DNA of 64,000 bases, taken from positions 1 through 64,000 of the forward strand of contig JAHLKV010000003.1 in the NCBI GenBank assembly GCA_020444475.1, written 5' to 3'. The DNA comes from a bacterium. GTDB lineage: Bacteria > Zixibacteria > MSB-5A5 > GN15 > FEB-12. Below, piece after piece: positions 36,145 to 47,199 of the stretch. Every line of letters begins with the position of its first letter. Within the stretch, counting starts at the first letter, position 1. The position numbers and the translations under genes are program-made. The notes under the pieces were generated by a model that was not told the DNA's origin, made no database searches, and saw only the letters and a list, made by a program, of their open reading frames with translations.

Positions 36145-37665
36145 ATGTTAAAGTTTACCGTTCTTTCGATTTCTATCATGGCCCTGAGTGTCCTGTCCCT
36201 GACCGGGTGCAGCGGCGACAGCGCCGAGGTAGCCGACACCCATGCCGCCGAAATCGGCCATGAAGGACACGACCACGGGCCGGGCGAGCACGGCCAGACT
36301 GCTGCGGCACCGACACCCACACTGGCCGCAGACTGGTGCGCCGAACACCGCGTGCCGGAGTCGGCCTGCACGGCCTGCAATCCGTCGCTGATTGCCGAAT
36401 TCAAAGCCAACAACGACTGGTGCGGCGGGCATGGCCTGCCGGAGTCGCACTGCCGTTTGTGCAATCCGGGAATAACCTTCCCGCAGGAGGAAGTGATCGC
36501 CCTGCGGGGGATCGATCCGATTGAAAACGAGATCGACATCTCACTCAACTTCCGGGCGAACGCGGAGGTCTGCGCCACCGACGGCGCCCTGATCCAGTTT
36601 GCGTCGGCAACCACGGCCGCGCGTACGGGAATCACGGTTCGCTCGATCGCCGAGGCGAAACTCGAGGAGACCGTCAATGCTCCGGCGGAGGTGGTGTTCG
36701 ACGAGACCGCCGCGACGGTGGTCACGACCACTATTCCCGCGTTGGTCTCACGCTGGCTGATCTCCCCCGGCGATATCGTGCGCGAGGGAGAGATTCTCGC
36801 TATCGTGCAGTCGCCAGAGATTGCCGACCTTCGTTCGGCCTTCCTGTCAGCAAGTGCTGAATACGAAGTGCAGCGCAAGGAGCTCGAACGACACAAAGGA
36901 CTTCGCGACGGCAACATGATCAGTGAGGCTGATTTCGATCGGCAGTCGGCGGTGACGGAGCGGGCGCGGGCTGAGCTGGTTGGCGCGCGCGGTATGCTGC
37001 AGTCAGCGGGGCTGAGTGTCGACGATATCGACGAAATCATCAAGCACGGTAGCCTCTCCAATCAGTTTGCGCTGCGCGCCTCGGCATCGGGGATGGTTGT
37101 CGAGCGGATCGCTCAGATAGGCGAACTGCTGGAAGCCGGTCGGGCCTTTGCGATGATTGCCGATCCATCGTCGATGTGGATCGAGGCCAATCTTGCCGAG
37201 GAGCAGCTTCGGCAGGTCAGAGTCGGTGACCGGATGACGTTCGACTCGGACGGCCGCGGTCTGAACCGGGTGGGCGGCGAAGTTATCTGGACATCGCGCT
37301 TTCTCGACCCCCACACGCGCACCGGGACGGTTCGTGCCAAAGTCTTCGATCCCGACAATCAACTCCACGCCGGTGAGTTCGGACGCGCCAGGATTACTCG
37401 CGCATCGGCGGAGCAGGTGACGCTGGTCCCGAAAGATGCGGTGCAGTGGGAAGGCTGCTGCAATGTCGTGTTCGTGCGCGAGGCGCCCGATCGTTACCGT
37501 CCGCGCAAGGTGCACTTGATCGACGGCGAGGGACCGTATTACCAGGTGACGGGCGGGTTGCGCCCGGGGCAGGAAGTAGTTGTCGACGGCGCTTTCTTGC
37601 TGAAGACTGAACTGAAGAAATCGAGTATCGGCGCCGGTTGCTGCGGCCTCGAACCGGCCGGCTGA
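36145..37665 (+). CDS. Heavy-metal RND efflux membrane-fusion lipoprotein (CusB/CzcB-like)
   Basis: Periplasmic adaptor of 506 residues. Signal with lipobox LTGC, His-rich HEGHDHGPGEHG, then two copies of a C-x2-H...PES-x-C-x2-C-N-P motif (DWCAEHRVPESACTACNP and DWCGGHGLPESHCRLCNP), typical of metal-type adaptors. The lipoyl/barrel part (VVTTTIPALVSRWLISPGDIVREGEILAIVQSPEI), helical hairpin (about 230-300) and membrane-proximal segment TGGLRPGQEVVVDGAFLL follow. The C-terminus has GAGCCG. It precedes the pump gene by 7 bases. No outer-membrane factor gene is adjacent. Confidence 0.93.
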   Translation: MLKFTVLSISIMALSVLSLTGCSGDSAEVADTHAAEIGHEGHDHGPGEHGQTAAAPTPTLAADWCAEHRVPESACTACNPSLIAEFKANNDWCGGHGLPESHCRLCNPGITFPQEEVIALRGIDPIENEIDISLNFRANAEVCATDGALIQFASATTAARTGITVRSIAEAKLEETVNAPAEVVFDETAATVVTTTIPALVSRWLISPGDIVREGEILAIVQSPEIADLRSAFLSASAEYEVQRKELERHKGLRDGNMISEADFDRQSAVTERARAELVGARGMLQSAGLSVDDIDEIIKHGSLSNQFALRASASGMVVERIAQIGELLEAGRAFAMIADPSSMWIEANLAEEQLRQVRVGDRMTFDSDGRGLNRVGGEVIWTSRFLDPHTRTGTVRAKVFDPDNQLHAGEFGRARITRASAEQVTLVPKDAVQWEGCCNVVFVREAPDRYRPRKVHLIDGEGPYYQVTGGLRPGQEVVVDGAFLLKTELKKSSIGAGCCGLEPAG

Positions 37666-37672
37666 GGCGCCC

Positions 37673-40600
37673 ATGCTGAAATCATTAGTCGACGCTACCC
37701 TGCGTTATCGATTCCTGGTCCTGGCGCTGGCGGGACTTCTTTGCCTCGTGGGAATCGTGGCGCTGGTCAACCTACCGTTTGATGCCTTTCCGGACACCAC
37801 CCCGGTGCTGGTGCAAGTGAATGTCGCCGCGCCCGGCTGGGCACCCGATGATCTCGAACTGCTGGTCACCTTTCCGCTCGAACAGGCGGTGACGGGACTG
37901 ACGGGGCTGGTCGAGGTGCGCTCGGTGACGAAGTACGGCCTGTCGCAGATCACCGCCATATTCGATGACAACACCGATCTCTATCTTGCCCGCCAGCAGG
38001 TGTCTGAGCGGCTGCCCTCGGTGGACCTTCCCGAAGGCGTCCCGGCACCTGAGCTGGGGCCGGTCTCGACCGGACTCGGCGAAGTCTTCCACTATGTCGT
38101 GGTAGGCAACACCGACGAGATCACGGACCCGAGAACGGCCCAGGACTGGATCGTCAAGCCGCAGCTGCAGGCGGTACCGGGGGTGGCCGAGGTCAACAGC
38201 TGGGGCGGGTTCTCCAGGCAGTACCTTATTCTGTTCGATCCCGATCGGCTCGCTCAGTACAGCCTGTCTCTCAACGACGTGATCGAGAGAATCCACGATG
38301 ATCTCGGTAATGTGCCCGGCGGACAGATTGTCCGCGGCGGCGAGATGACGATCGTACGAGGGATCGGTATTGTCGAAAATGTCGAGCAAATCAAAGATAT
38401 CGTCGTGGCGACCACCGAGTCGCTGCCGGTAACGGTGTCGGATATCGCCGAAGTTGCTATCGGGCATGAGATACGGCGCGGGGCGACGACCTACGATGGT
38501 CGCGGTGAAGCCGTACTTGGACTCGGCTTTATGATCACCGGCGAGAATCCCTCGGAGGTGACCAAGGCGATGTCGGCTCGATTGGACGAAGCAGCGAAGA
38601 ACCTTCCCGATGGGATCGAAGTCATCCCGGTGTATGAACGAACCGCGCTGGTTGACAAGGTCCTTCGCACAGTCGAGCACAACCTGTTGTTCGGCGCACT
38701 GCTGGTAATCGCGATTTTGTTTGTGTTTCTTGGGAATCTTCGTGCGGGGCTGATTGTCGCCTCGGCGATACCACTCTCGATGTTGTTTGCGTTTGACCTG
38801 ATGTCGCGGGCGGGAATTGCGGGGAGCCTGATGAGTCTGGGGGCGATCGATTTTGGTCTGGCGGTCGACAACGCGGTAATTCAGGTGGAGAACTCGGTTC
38901 GTCGGCTCTCGCAGGCGGGCGCCGAACGATCGCGTCTTGAGGTTATCCGCGATGCCATCCTCGAGGTTCGCAAGCCGACCCTGTTCGGCGAGTTGATTAT
39001 CATCATGGTTTACCTGCCGATCCTGACGCTTCAGGGCGTCGAAGGCAAGCTGTTCCGACCGATGGCGATGACGGTGGTGTTTGTGCTGACCGGATCGCTG
39101 CTGCTCTCGTTTACGGTCATGCCGGCAATGATCGCCACCCTTCTCAAGCGCGGTGTGAAAGAGCGCGAGCCGAAGGTCATTACGTGGCTCAAGCGCCTGT
39201 ATGAACCGGTGGTCGACACGGCCCTTCGACATGCGAAAAAGGTCCTGTTGATCGCGGCTGTGCTGCTTGTCGGCGGGGTGCTGCTGTTCACGCGGCTCGG
39301 CTCGGAGTTTGTGCCGAGACTGAGCGAAGGAACGATAGTCGTCAATCTCGTGCGTCTGGCCGGGATATCGCTCGACCAGTCGGTTGCCTACAACACGCAG
39401 ATCGAGAAGAATCTGCTCGAGACATTCCCCGATGAGATCGCTCATATCTGGACTCGCACCGGCACGGCCGAGTTGTCGACCGACCCGATGGGTCTCGAGC
39501 TGTCCGACATGTTTATGGAGCTGCACCCGCGCGACCAATGGACCAAAGCGCGCTCGCAGTCCGAACTGGTGGCGGCTATCGACGCCGAGCTTGAGGACCT
39601 GCCCGGACAGAACCGGATCTTCACCCAGCCGATCGAGATGCGTATCAACGAAATGATTGCGGGCATTCGTTCGGATATCGGGATCAAGCTGTTTGGCGAT
39701 GACCTGACCGTGCTTGAGGAGAAGGCCGAAGAGATCGCTGCGGTGGTCGAAACAATCGACGGCAGCGCCGATGTGTCGGTCGAGCAGTTGACCGGACAGC
39801 CGCAGTTGCGCCTGACGGTGGATCGACAGCGGCTGGCGCGGTTTGGTCTGACGGCGCGTGATGTTCTTACGACGGTTGAGAGTATCGGTGGGATCGTGGT
39901 CGGCGACGTATTCGAAGGGCAGCGGCGGTTCGAACTCGCGGTGCGAGTGGACACGACTATGCTCGACGGTCCGGAAGATATCGACCGTATCCTGATACGC
40001 TCGGCCACCGGGAGTATGGTCGGATTGGACCGGGTGACGAACGTGTCGCTCGATGAAGGTCCGGGGACGATCACGCGGGAGTGGAGCAAGCGACGGATCG
40101 TGATTCAGTGCAACGTGCGCGATCGGGATATGGGCTCGTTCGTGAATGAGCTTCGCGAACGACTCGACAGCGACATCCAACTGCCAAACGACTACTTCAT
40201 CCGGCTCGGTGGTCAATTCGAGAACCTCGAGCGGGCCCGCCTTCGCCTGGCGATTGTCGTACCGATTGCGTTGCTGTTGATATTCGGTTTGCTGTACTGG
40301 ACATATCGTTCGGCGCGCGACGCCCTGCTGATTTTCTCCGGCGTACCGCTGGCGGCGCTGGGCGGGGTGGTGACACTGACCCTTCGCGATATGCCGTTTT
40401 CGATTTCGGCGGGTGTCGGGTTTATCGCGCTGTCGGGAATTGCGGTGTTGAACGGACTGGTACTCGTCTCAACGATTAAGCGACTTCGAGGCGAAGGACG
40501 CGAGATTGTCGCGGCCGTGCGCGAGAGCGCAGTGACACGCCTTCGGCCGGTCTTTATGACGGCGCTGGTGGCGGCGTTTGGGTTTATCCCGATGGCGATC

Positions 40601-40741
40601 TCGACCGGGGTCGGCGCGGAGGTGCAACGTCCGCTGGCGACGGTGGTAGTCGGCGGGATTTTGACTTCGACTGCGCTTACGTTGATCGTCCTGCCGGCGT
40701 TGTATGTGGTGTTCGGGAGGAAGACGGGGGCGGAGGACTGA
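37673..40741 (+). CDS. Heavy-metal RND pump (CusA/CzcA family)
   Basis: Inner-membrane proton-driven exporter, 1022 residues. The start MLKSLVDATLRYRFLVLALAGLLCLVGIVAL is the first membrane helix, followed by PFDAFPDTTPVLVQV and the periplasmic porter domain. TM4 contains DFGLAVDNAVIQVENSVRRL, the HME-type proton-relay helix. Two sets of membrane helices lie at about 330-530 and 855-1015. It exports divalent or monovalent metals; the ion (Cu, Zn, Co, Cd, Ni) is not decided by sequence here. Transcribed with the adaptor and the Cys-rich protein. Confidence 0.95.
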   Translation: MLKSLVDATLRYRFLVLALAGLLCLVGIVALVNLPFDAFPDTTPVLVQVNVAAPGWAPDDLELLVTFPLEQAVTGLTGLVEVRSVTKYGLSQITAIFDDNTDLYLARQQVSERLPSVDLPEGVPAPELGPVSTGLGEVFHYVVVGNTDEITDPRTAQDWIVKPQLQAVPGVAEVNSWGGFSRQYLILFDPDRLAQYSLSLNDVIERIHDDLGNVPGGQIVRGGEMTIVRGIGIVENVEQIKDIVVATTESLPVTVSDIAEVAIGHEIRRGATTYDGRGEAVLGLGFMITGENPSEVTKAMSARLDEAAKNLPDGIEVIPVYERTALVDKVLRTVEHNLLFGALLVIAILFVFLGNLRAGLIVASAIPLSMLFAFDLMSRAGIAGSLMSLGAIDFGLAVDNAVIQVENSVRRLSQAGAERSRLEVIRDAILEVRKPTLFGELIIIMVYLPILTLQGVEGKLFRPMAMTVVFVLTGSLLLSFTVMPAMIATLLKRGVKEREPKVITWLKRLYEPVVDTALRHAKKVLLIAAVLLVGGVLLFTRLGSEFVPRLSEGTIVVNLVRLAGISLDQSVAYNTQIEKNLLETFPDEIAHIWTRTGTAELSTDPMGLELSDMFMELHPRDQWTKARSQSELVAAIDAELEDLPGQNRIFTQPIEMRINEMIAGIRSDIGIKLFGDDLTVLEEKAEEIAAVVETIDGSADVSVEQLTGQPQLRLTVDRQRLARFGLTARDVLTTVESIGGIVVGDVFEGQRRFELAVRVDTTMLDGPEDIDRILIRSATGSMVGLDRVTNVSLDEGPGTITREWSKRRIVIQCNVRDRDMGSFVNELRERLDSDIQLPNDYFIRLGGQFENLERARLRLAIVVPIALLLIFGLLYWTYRSARDALLIFSGVPLAALGGVVTLTLRDMPFSISAGVGFIALSGIAVLNGLVLVSTIKRLRGEGREIVAAVRESAVTRLRPVFMTALVAAFGFIPMAISTGVGAEVQRPLATVVVGGILTSTALTLIVLPALYVVFGRKTGAED

Positions 40742-40908
40742 TGAATGGTGTGGCGATCCTCGTGACCGTAACTTCGGGAATCTCGTGGCCGTGACTTTAG
40801 TCACGGTGCGAAAGCCTGTCGGATGTGAAGCGAAGGAACCGTGACTGAAGTCACGGCCGCGGAATATAGATCACCCCACCGTGTGGCGGGTTCGAAGACG
40901 GACCCGCC
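40742..40908. repeat. Convergent intergenic region with three palindromes
   Basis: No gene. 40787-40807 and 40839-40858 are two copies of a CCGTGACT/AGTCACGG palindrome (spacers TT or GA); the half-site near 51-66 is related. A GTCGGATGTGAAG element related to 4157 lies between. The stop-codon palindrome at 40885-40911 closes the region. Confidence 0.7.
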
Positions 40909-40911
40909 CTA
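40885..40911 (-). repeat. Stop-codon palindrome, copy 6, holding the lepA stop
   Basis: Arms GGCGGGT/ACCCGCC. The terminal CTA at 40909-40911 is the TAG stop of lepA. Sequence matches copy 4. Confidence 0.8.
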
Positions 40912-42714
40912 CCGCTCAATCTTCAATGCCGCCAGGAATGCTTCCTGGGGTATCTCGACTGAGCCAATCTGCTTCATCCGCTTTTTTCCCTCTTTCTGGC
41001 GTTCGAGCAGTTTGCGCTTGCGGCTGATATCACCGCCGTAACACTTGGCGGTTACGTTCTTGCGCAATGGTCTGATAGTCGAGCGGCTGACGATACGGCT
41101 GCCGATCGCCGCCTGCAGCACCACCTCGAACATCTGGCGCGGAATCAGTGAGCGCAGCTTGTCGCAGAGCGCCAGGCCCCAGTGGTAGGCGCGGTCGCGG
41201 TGGATGATGGTTGAGAGGGCGTCGACCGGATCGGTGTTGACGAGAATGTCCAGCTTCACCAGATCGGCGCGTTTGTAATACGGGATGCCGTAGTCGAACG
41301 ACGCGTACCCGCGCGTGACCGATTTGAGTTTGTCGTAGAAATCGAAAATGATTTCGGCCAACGGGAAGTGATACGTGATCGAGGCGCGCTCCGGCGAAAT
41401 GTACTCGGTGTTTTTATACTCACCGCGCCGCTCGGTCCCCAGTTTCATAATCGCCCCGACATACTCCGACGGCACGATAATCTGCGACTCAACATACGGC
41501 TCTTCGATATGGTCGATCACCTGCGTCGCAGGCATCTGCGCCGGGTTGTCGACCGTCACCATGTCGCCGTTGGTGAGATACACATGGTATTCGACGTTGG
41601 GGACGGTGTTGATAATGGTCTGGCCGTACTCGCGCGAGAGGCGCTCGGTGATGATCTCCATGTGAAGCAGGCCCAAGAAGCCGACCCGGAAGCCGAACCC
41701 CAGTGCGGTCGACGACTCCGGGGTGAAATGCAGCGAGGCATCGTTGAGCTTGAGGCGCTCCAGCGCCTCGCGAAGTTCCGTGAAGTCTTCGGCCACCGCC
41801 GGGTACAACCCGGAGAAGACCATCGGTTTGACATCGACAAACCCTTCGAGCGGCTCTTTGGCGGGCGACTTCTCGGTCGTGACGGTGTCACCGATTTTGG
41901 TGTCGGCGACGTCTTTGATGGAGGCGAAGAAGTACCCAACATCGCCGGCGCCCAATGATTCGACCGGGACGCGCTGGAGACGAAGGTAGCCGACCTCGTC
42001 GACCTCGAAGATTTTCTTGTTGGCGAAAAACTTCACCCGGTCGCCGGCTGAGATGGTACCGTTGACGATTCGCACCAGCGGCATGACGCCGCGGTAGGTG
42101 TCGAACACCGAGTCGAAAATCATTCCCTGCAGCGGCGCTTTGGGATCGCCCGTGGGCGGCGGGACCACCTGCACGATCCGTTCCAGCAGTTCGTTGATGC
42201 CTATCCCCTCTTTGGCCGAGCAGCGAAGAACCTCTTCGGGTTTGCAGCCGATCAAATCGACGATCTCGTTGGTGACGCGGTCCGGATCGGCGGCGGGCAG
42301 GTCAATCTTGTTGACGACCGGGATGATCTCCAGATCGTTGTCCATGGCGAGATAGAGATTCGACAGTGTCTGCGCTTCAATCCCCTGGGCCGCATCGACG
42401 ACGAGAATGGCCCCCTCGCAGGCGGCCAGCGAGCGGGAAACCTCGTAGGTGAAATCGACATGGCCGGGGGTGTCGATCAGGTTGAGGCGGTAGTACTGAC
42501 CATCGGAAGCGAGATAGACCATGCGGATGGAGTGAGCCTTGATGGTAATCCCCCGCTCCTGCTCCAGATCCATCGAATCGAGCACCTGCTTGCGCATCTC
42601 GCGCTCCGAGATCGTCTTGGTGTTCTGGAGCAGACGATCGGCGAGAGTCGACTTGCCGTGGTCGATATGGGCGATAATCGAGAAGTTTCTTATTTTCGAC
42701 GGGTCGTGTATCAC
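40909..42714 (-). CDS. lepA: Elongation factor 4 (back-translocating GTPase)
   Basis: A ribosomal GTPase of 601 residues, GTG start. [20 protein letters not shown] holds the P-loop, followed by [24 protein letters not shown] and the G4 [10 protein letters not shown]. The C-terminal LepA-specific domain includes [29 protein letters not shown] and [13 protein letters not shown]. The last residues [31 protein letters not shown] are typical. The stop codon lies in a repeat palindrome. Confidence 0.97.
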   Translation of the reverse strand: MIHDPSKIRNFSIIAHIDHGKSTLADRLLQNTKTISEREMRKQVLDSMDLEQERGITIKAHSIRMVYLASDGQYYRLNLIDTPGHVDFTYEVSRSLAACEGAILVVDAAQGIEAQTLSNLYLAMDNDLEIIPVVNKIDLPAADPDRVTNEIVDLIGCKPEEVLRCSAKEGIGINELLERIVQVVPPPTGDPKAPLQGMIFDSVFDTYRGVMPLVRIVNGTISAGDRVKFFANKKIFEVDEVGYLRLQRVPVESLGAGDVGYFFASIKDVADTKIGDTVTTEKSPAKEPLEGFVDVKPMVFSGLYPAVAEDFTELREALERLKLNDASLHFTPESSTALGFGFRVGFLGLLHMEIITERLSREYGQTIINTVPNVEYHVYLTNGDMVTVDNPAQMPATQVIDHIEEPYVESQIIVPSEYVGAIMKLGTERRGEYKNTEYISPERASITYHFPLAEIIFDFYDKLKSVTRGYASFDYGIPYYKRADLVKLDILVNTDPVDALSTIIHRDRAYHWGLALCDKLRSLIPRQMFEVVLQAAIGSRIVSRSTIRPLRKNVTAKCYGGDISRKRKLLERQKEGKKRMKQIGSVEIPQEAFLAALKIER

Positions 42715-42823
42715 GGTACGGGTCTATTCACTCATTTTCGTTAGTCGTGTTGGCGTCTGCCGATCTCTGTAAGCCCGGCATTCTACCGTTTTTCGGATCA
42801 AAAGTCAATGGAATGCTTGGCGG

Positions 42824-43585
42824 TCAGCGCCGGAGCAGTTCACTGAGGCGGTCGCGGAATTCCTGACGGGGGATGTCCGACTCGAGGATACCGTCGTGGG
42901 CCAGCGAAAGATGGTTGGTCTCTTCGGAGACGACCACCACGACCGCGTCGGAGACCTCGGAAACACCGATGGCGGCCTTGTGGCGCATACCGTAAAGCTT
43001 GCGATAGCGGGGATCGGAGGTAAGCGGCAGCGAGGCCGCCGCAGCGACGACATAGTCACCTGAAACGATCACCGCGCCGTCGTGAAGCGGCGTGTAGGGG
43101 GTGAAGAGGGTCACCAGCAGCTCCGAGGACAACCCGGCATCGAGTGCCTTCCCGGTCTCCGAGTAATTGCGAAGGCCGGTTCGTCGTTCGATAACGATTA
43201 GCCCGCCGTAGCCAAGTTCGGCCAGGCGAAGCGCGGCGCGGGAGACTTCCTCGAGAGCCTTGGAGTGCTCCAGCGAGACGAACATCCGAAAGACCCGGTT
43301 CTGCCCGATATGGGCCAGGGCACCGCGAAGTTCCGGTTGGAAGACCACCACCAGGACGAGAATACCAAAGGCGCCGAGAGTCGAGAAGAGATAGGTCAGC
43401 CCTTCAAGCTGGAACCAGTAGGCAACAAACGCGATGGCCGCGATGAGCGAGAGCCCGATAATGATCTGCGCCGATCTGGTTCCTTTGGCGAGGCGAAGGA
43501 CCTGATAGATGATGAACGAGACGATCGCCACATCGACAAGGTCCTTGAGACCGAACTTGATCATTTCGAACTGCAAGAAGGTCAT
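42824..43585 (-). CDS. cdaA: Diadenylate cyclase (CdaA type)
   Basis: Makes the second messenger c-di-AMP from ATP. ATG 43585 overlaps the folP stop (ATGA); ATG 43597 would add four residues. In 253 residues there are three N-terminal membrane segments (about 15-75), then a DisA_N cyclase domain with DGAVIV and GMRHKAAIGVSE. The family motif is usually GTRHRAA; here Thr is Met and Arg is Lys. VVVSEETNHLSLAHDG completes the fold. Linked to folP, a common cda neighbourhood in other phyla is cdaR/glmM, which is absent here. Confidence 0.9.
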   Translation of the reverse strand: MTFLQFEMIKFGLKDLVDVAIVSFIIYQVLRLAKGTRSAQIIIGLSLIAAIAFVAYWFQLEGLTYLFSTLGAFGILVLVVVFQPELRGALAHIGQNRVFRMFVSLEHSKALEEVSRAALRLAELGYGGLIVIERRTGLRNYSETGKALDAGLSSELLVTLFTPYTPLHDGAVIVSGDYVVAAAASLPLTSDPRYRKLYGMRHKAAIGVSEVSDAVVVVVSEETNHLSLAHDGILESDIPRQEFRDRLSELLRR

Positions 43586-44469
43586 GCTTCCGTCCATATT
43601 GCCTGCACCACTTTGAGGGCTTCGACCGTCTCGGCGACATCGTGGACGCGGACGATATCGGCGCCGTGCAGGATGGCCATTACGGCGGCGGCAATCGACC
43701 CGCCCAGCCGCTTTTCCGGCGCAGAGCCGGTGGCGTTGATCATCTCGATGAACCGCTTGCGCGAGGCGCCGATCAGGATCGGCATGTCGAACCGCGCCAG
43801 CTCGCCTAAACGGGCGAATATGTCTATGTTATCGACCAGCCGCTTGCCGAACCCAATGCCCGGATCGAGGATAATTCGCGAGCGGTCAATCCCGCGCGTC
43901 TCAGCGTAGCTGATACGCTGCTCGAAGAAGCGGATGATCTCATTGACACAGTCGTCGTAGCGCGGCTGCTGCTGCATCGTTTTCGGCTCGCCGAGCATAT
44001 GCATCAGCACCACTGGGGCGGCGTGCTTCTTCAAGACGGACGCCATATCCGGATCGCGGCGCAGTGCGGAGACATCGTTAACGATGTCGGCGCCCAATGC
44101 CAGCGCCCGCTCCGCGACCGAGGCTTTGTAGGTGTCGATCGAGATCGGCACTTTGGATCGCTCCCGGATCGCCGCGATGACCGGTTCCACCCGGGCCAGT
44201 TCGTTCTCGGCCGAGACCGGATCGGCGCCCGGTCGGGTTGATTCGCCGCCGATATCGAGCATATCCGCGCCTTCGTCGATCATGCGCAGCGCCTGCTCGA
44301 CGGCCCGGTCGCAGTCGACAAACCTGCCACCGTCGGAGAAGGAATCCGGCGTGACATTGAGAATCCCCATCACCAGCGGTCGCGACAGTTCAAGCTGTCG
44401 ACCGTCGGCGAATCGAATCACCGGCTTCCGTTCTGGTGGGCGTGTCAGTATCTGTTTGGTCATGGGCAT
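43582..44469 (-). CDS. folP: Dihydropteroate synthase
   Basis: Condenses p-aminobenzoate with dihydropterin pyrophosphate. I take ATG 44469 (295 residues); ATG 44463 is also possible. Signature elements: VMGILNVTPDSFSDGGRF, ADMLDIGGESTRPGADPV, PISIDTYKASVAERALALGADIVNDVSAL, MHMLGEPKTMQ, IILDPGIGFGK and IGASRKRF. It is the target of sulfonamides in other bacteria. It lies between ftsH and cdaA; the terminator before it suggests its own promoter. Confidence 0.96.
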   Translation of the reverse strand: MPMTKQILTRPPERKPVIRFADGRQLELSRPLVMGILNVTPDSFSDGGRFVDCDRAVEQALRMIDEGADMLDIGGESTRPGADPVSAENELARVEPVIAAIRERSKVPISIDTYKASVAERALALGADIVNDVSALRRDPDMASVLKKHAAPVVLMHMLGEPKTMQQQPRYDDCVNEIIRFFEQRISYAETRGIDRSRIILDPGIGFGKRLVDNIDIFARLGELARFDMPILIGASRKRFIEMINATGSAPEKRLGGSIAAAVMAILHGADIVRVHDVAETVEALKVVQAIWTEA

Positions 44470-44552
44470 ATCGGGTGCGAAAGGTCTCACTCTCAAAGTG
44501 CGAAAACCGCATCCGGTTTTCAAGATTGATTTTCGCTGCCTCAAAGAAAAAC

Positions 44553-44576
44553 GGGGCGACCGACACCGGTCGCCCC
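44553..44576 (-). terminator. Terminator after ftsH
   Basis: On the minus strand, 10-base perfect stem (GGGGCGACCG/CGGTCGCCCC) with a 4-base loop followed by GTTTTTC. It lies 23 bases after the ftsH stop and ends that transcript before folP. Confidence 0.85.
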
Positions 44577-44598
44577 GACGATTTGCCAGTGGGTCGGA

Positions 44599-46554
<1,956 letters not shown>

Positions 46555-46644
46555 AAAACCTGTCTTTCGCTCTTAAAGTGTCTGTCCTATCGTTATACCC
46601 GCATAGCGCCGGAATATTTGCTCTCTATGAAGGATATCGACTCT

Positions 46645-47199
46645 TCAGCGCGATTCGCTCACCCGACCGAGATAGGGCAGGTTGCGATACTTCTGGGTGT
46701 TGTCGAGTCCATATCCGACGACAAACTCGTTGCCGAGTTTGAAGCCCTTGTATTTCGGCTCAATGGCCGGCCGATGTGCGCTCGGCTTGTCTAACAGGGT
46801 AACAATTTCGACCGAGGCCGGTTCCAGTTCCTTGAGCCGCTTTACTATACGGTCCACAGTCCGTCCGGTTTCGACTATCCCCTCAACCACGAGGAGGTCG
46901 CGTCCTTTGAGATCGATCGTCATGGCGTCGGCAATCTCGATGTTCTTGTCCGGTTTCGTTCCCTTCCGATAGGACGCGGCCGATATAAACTCCACTTCGA
47001 GCGGAAGATTGATATGCCGGATCAGGTCCGACATAAACACGAGACACCCTTTGAGAACGCCGACCAGGACCGGTTCCCGACCGGCATAGTCGCGGGTAAT
47101 CTGAATGCCCAGCTCGACTACACGCCGCTGAATCTTCACTTCGTCGATCAGGACGTCAATCGGCTTGTAAGGCTGTCGTCTTTGCGATACGGGTGTCAA
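46645..47199 (-). CDS. hpt: Hypoxanthine phosphoribosyltransferase-like protein
   Basis: Purine salvage enzyme type, 184 residues. The likely start is TTG 47199, overlapping the tilS end by 44 bases; no internal ATG keeps the N-terminal helix. Present: VLVGVLKGCLVFMSDLIRHI and EFISAASYRKG (phosphate loop). The PRPP-binding motif reads VVEGIVETGRT (104-114), where the family has VED-I-I/V-DTG-x-T; Asp107 is Gly and Asp110 is Glu. The latter corresponds to the proposed general base of human HGPRT (Asp137). Activity may be altered. C-terminal FVVGYGLDN is normal. Confidence 0.88.
   Translation of the reverse strand: MTPVSQRRQPYKPIDVLIDEVKIQRRVVELGIQITRDYAGREPVLVGVLKGCLVFMSDLIRHINLPLEVEFISAASYRKGTKPDKNIEIADAMTIDLKGRDLLVVEGIVETGRTVDRIVKRLKELEPASVEIVTLLDKPSAHRPAIEPKYKGFKLGNEFVVGYGLDNTQKYRNLPYLGRVSESR

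Noticed and set aside
37772-40216. Long open frame (814 codons) on the strand opposite the RND pump gene
   Set aside because: GC-rich codon use leaves the antisense frame without stops. The translation is rich in Arg, His and Gln with no recognisable domain, while the plus-strand pump is unmistakable.
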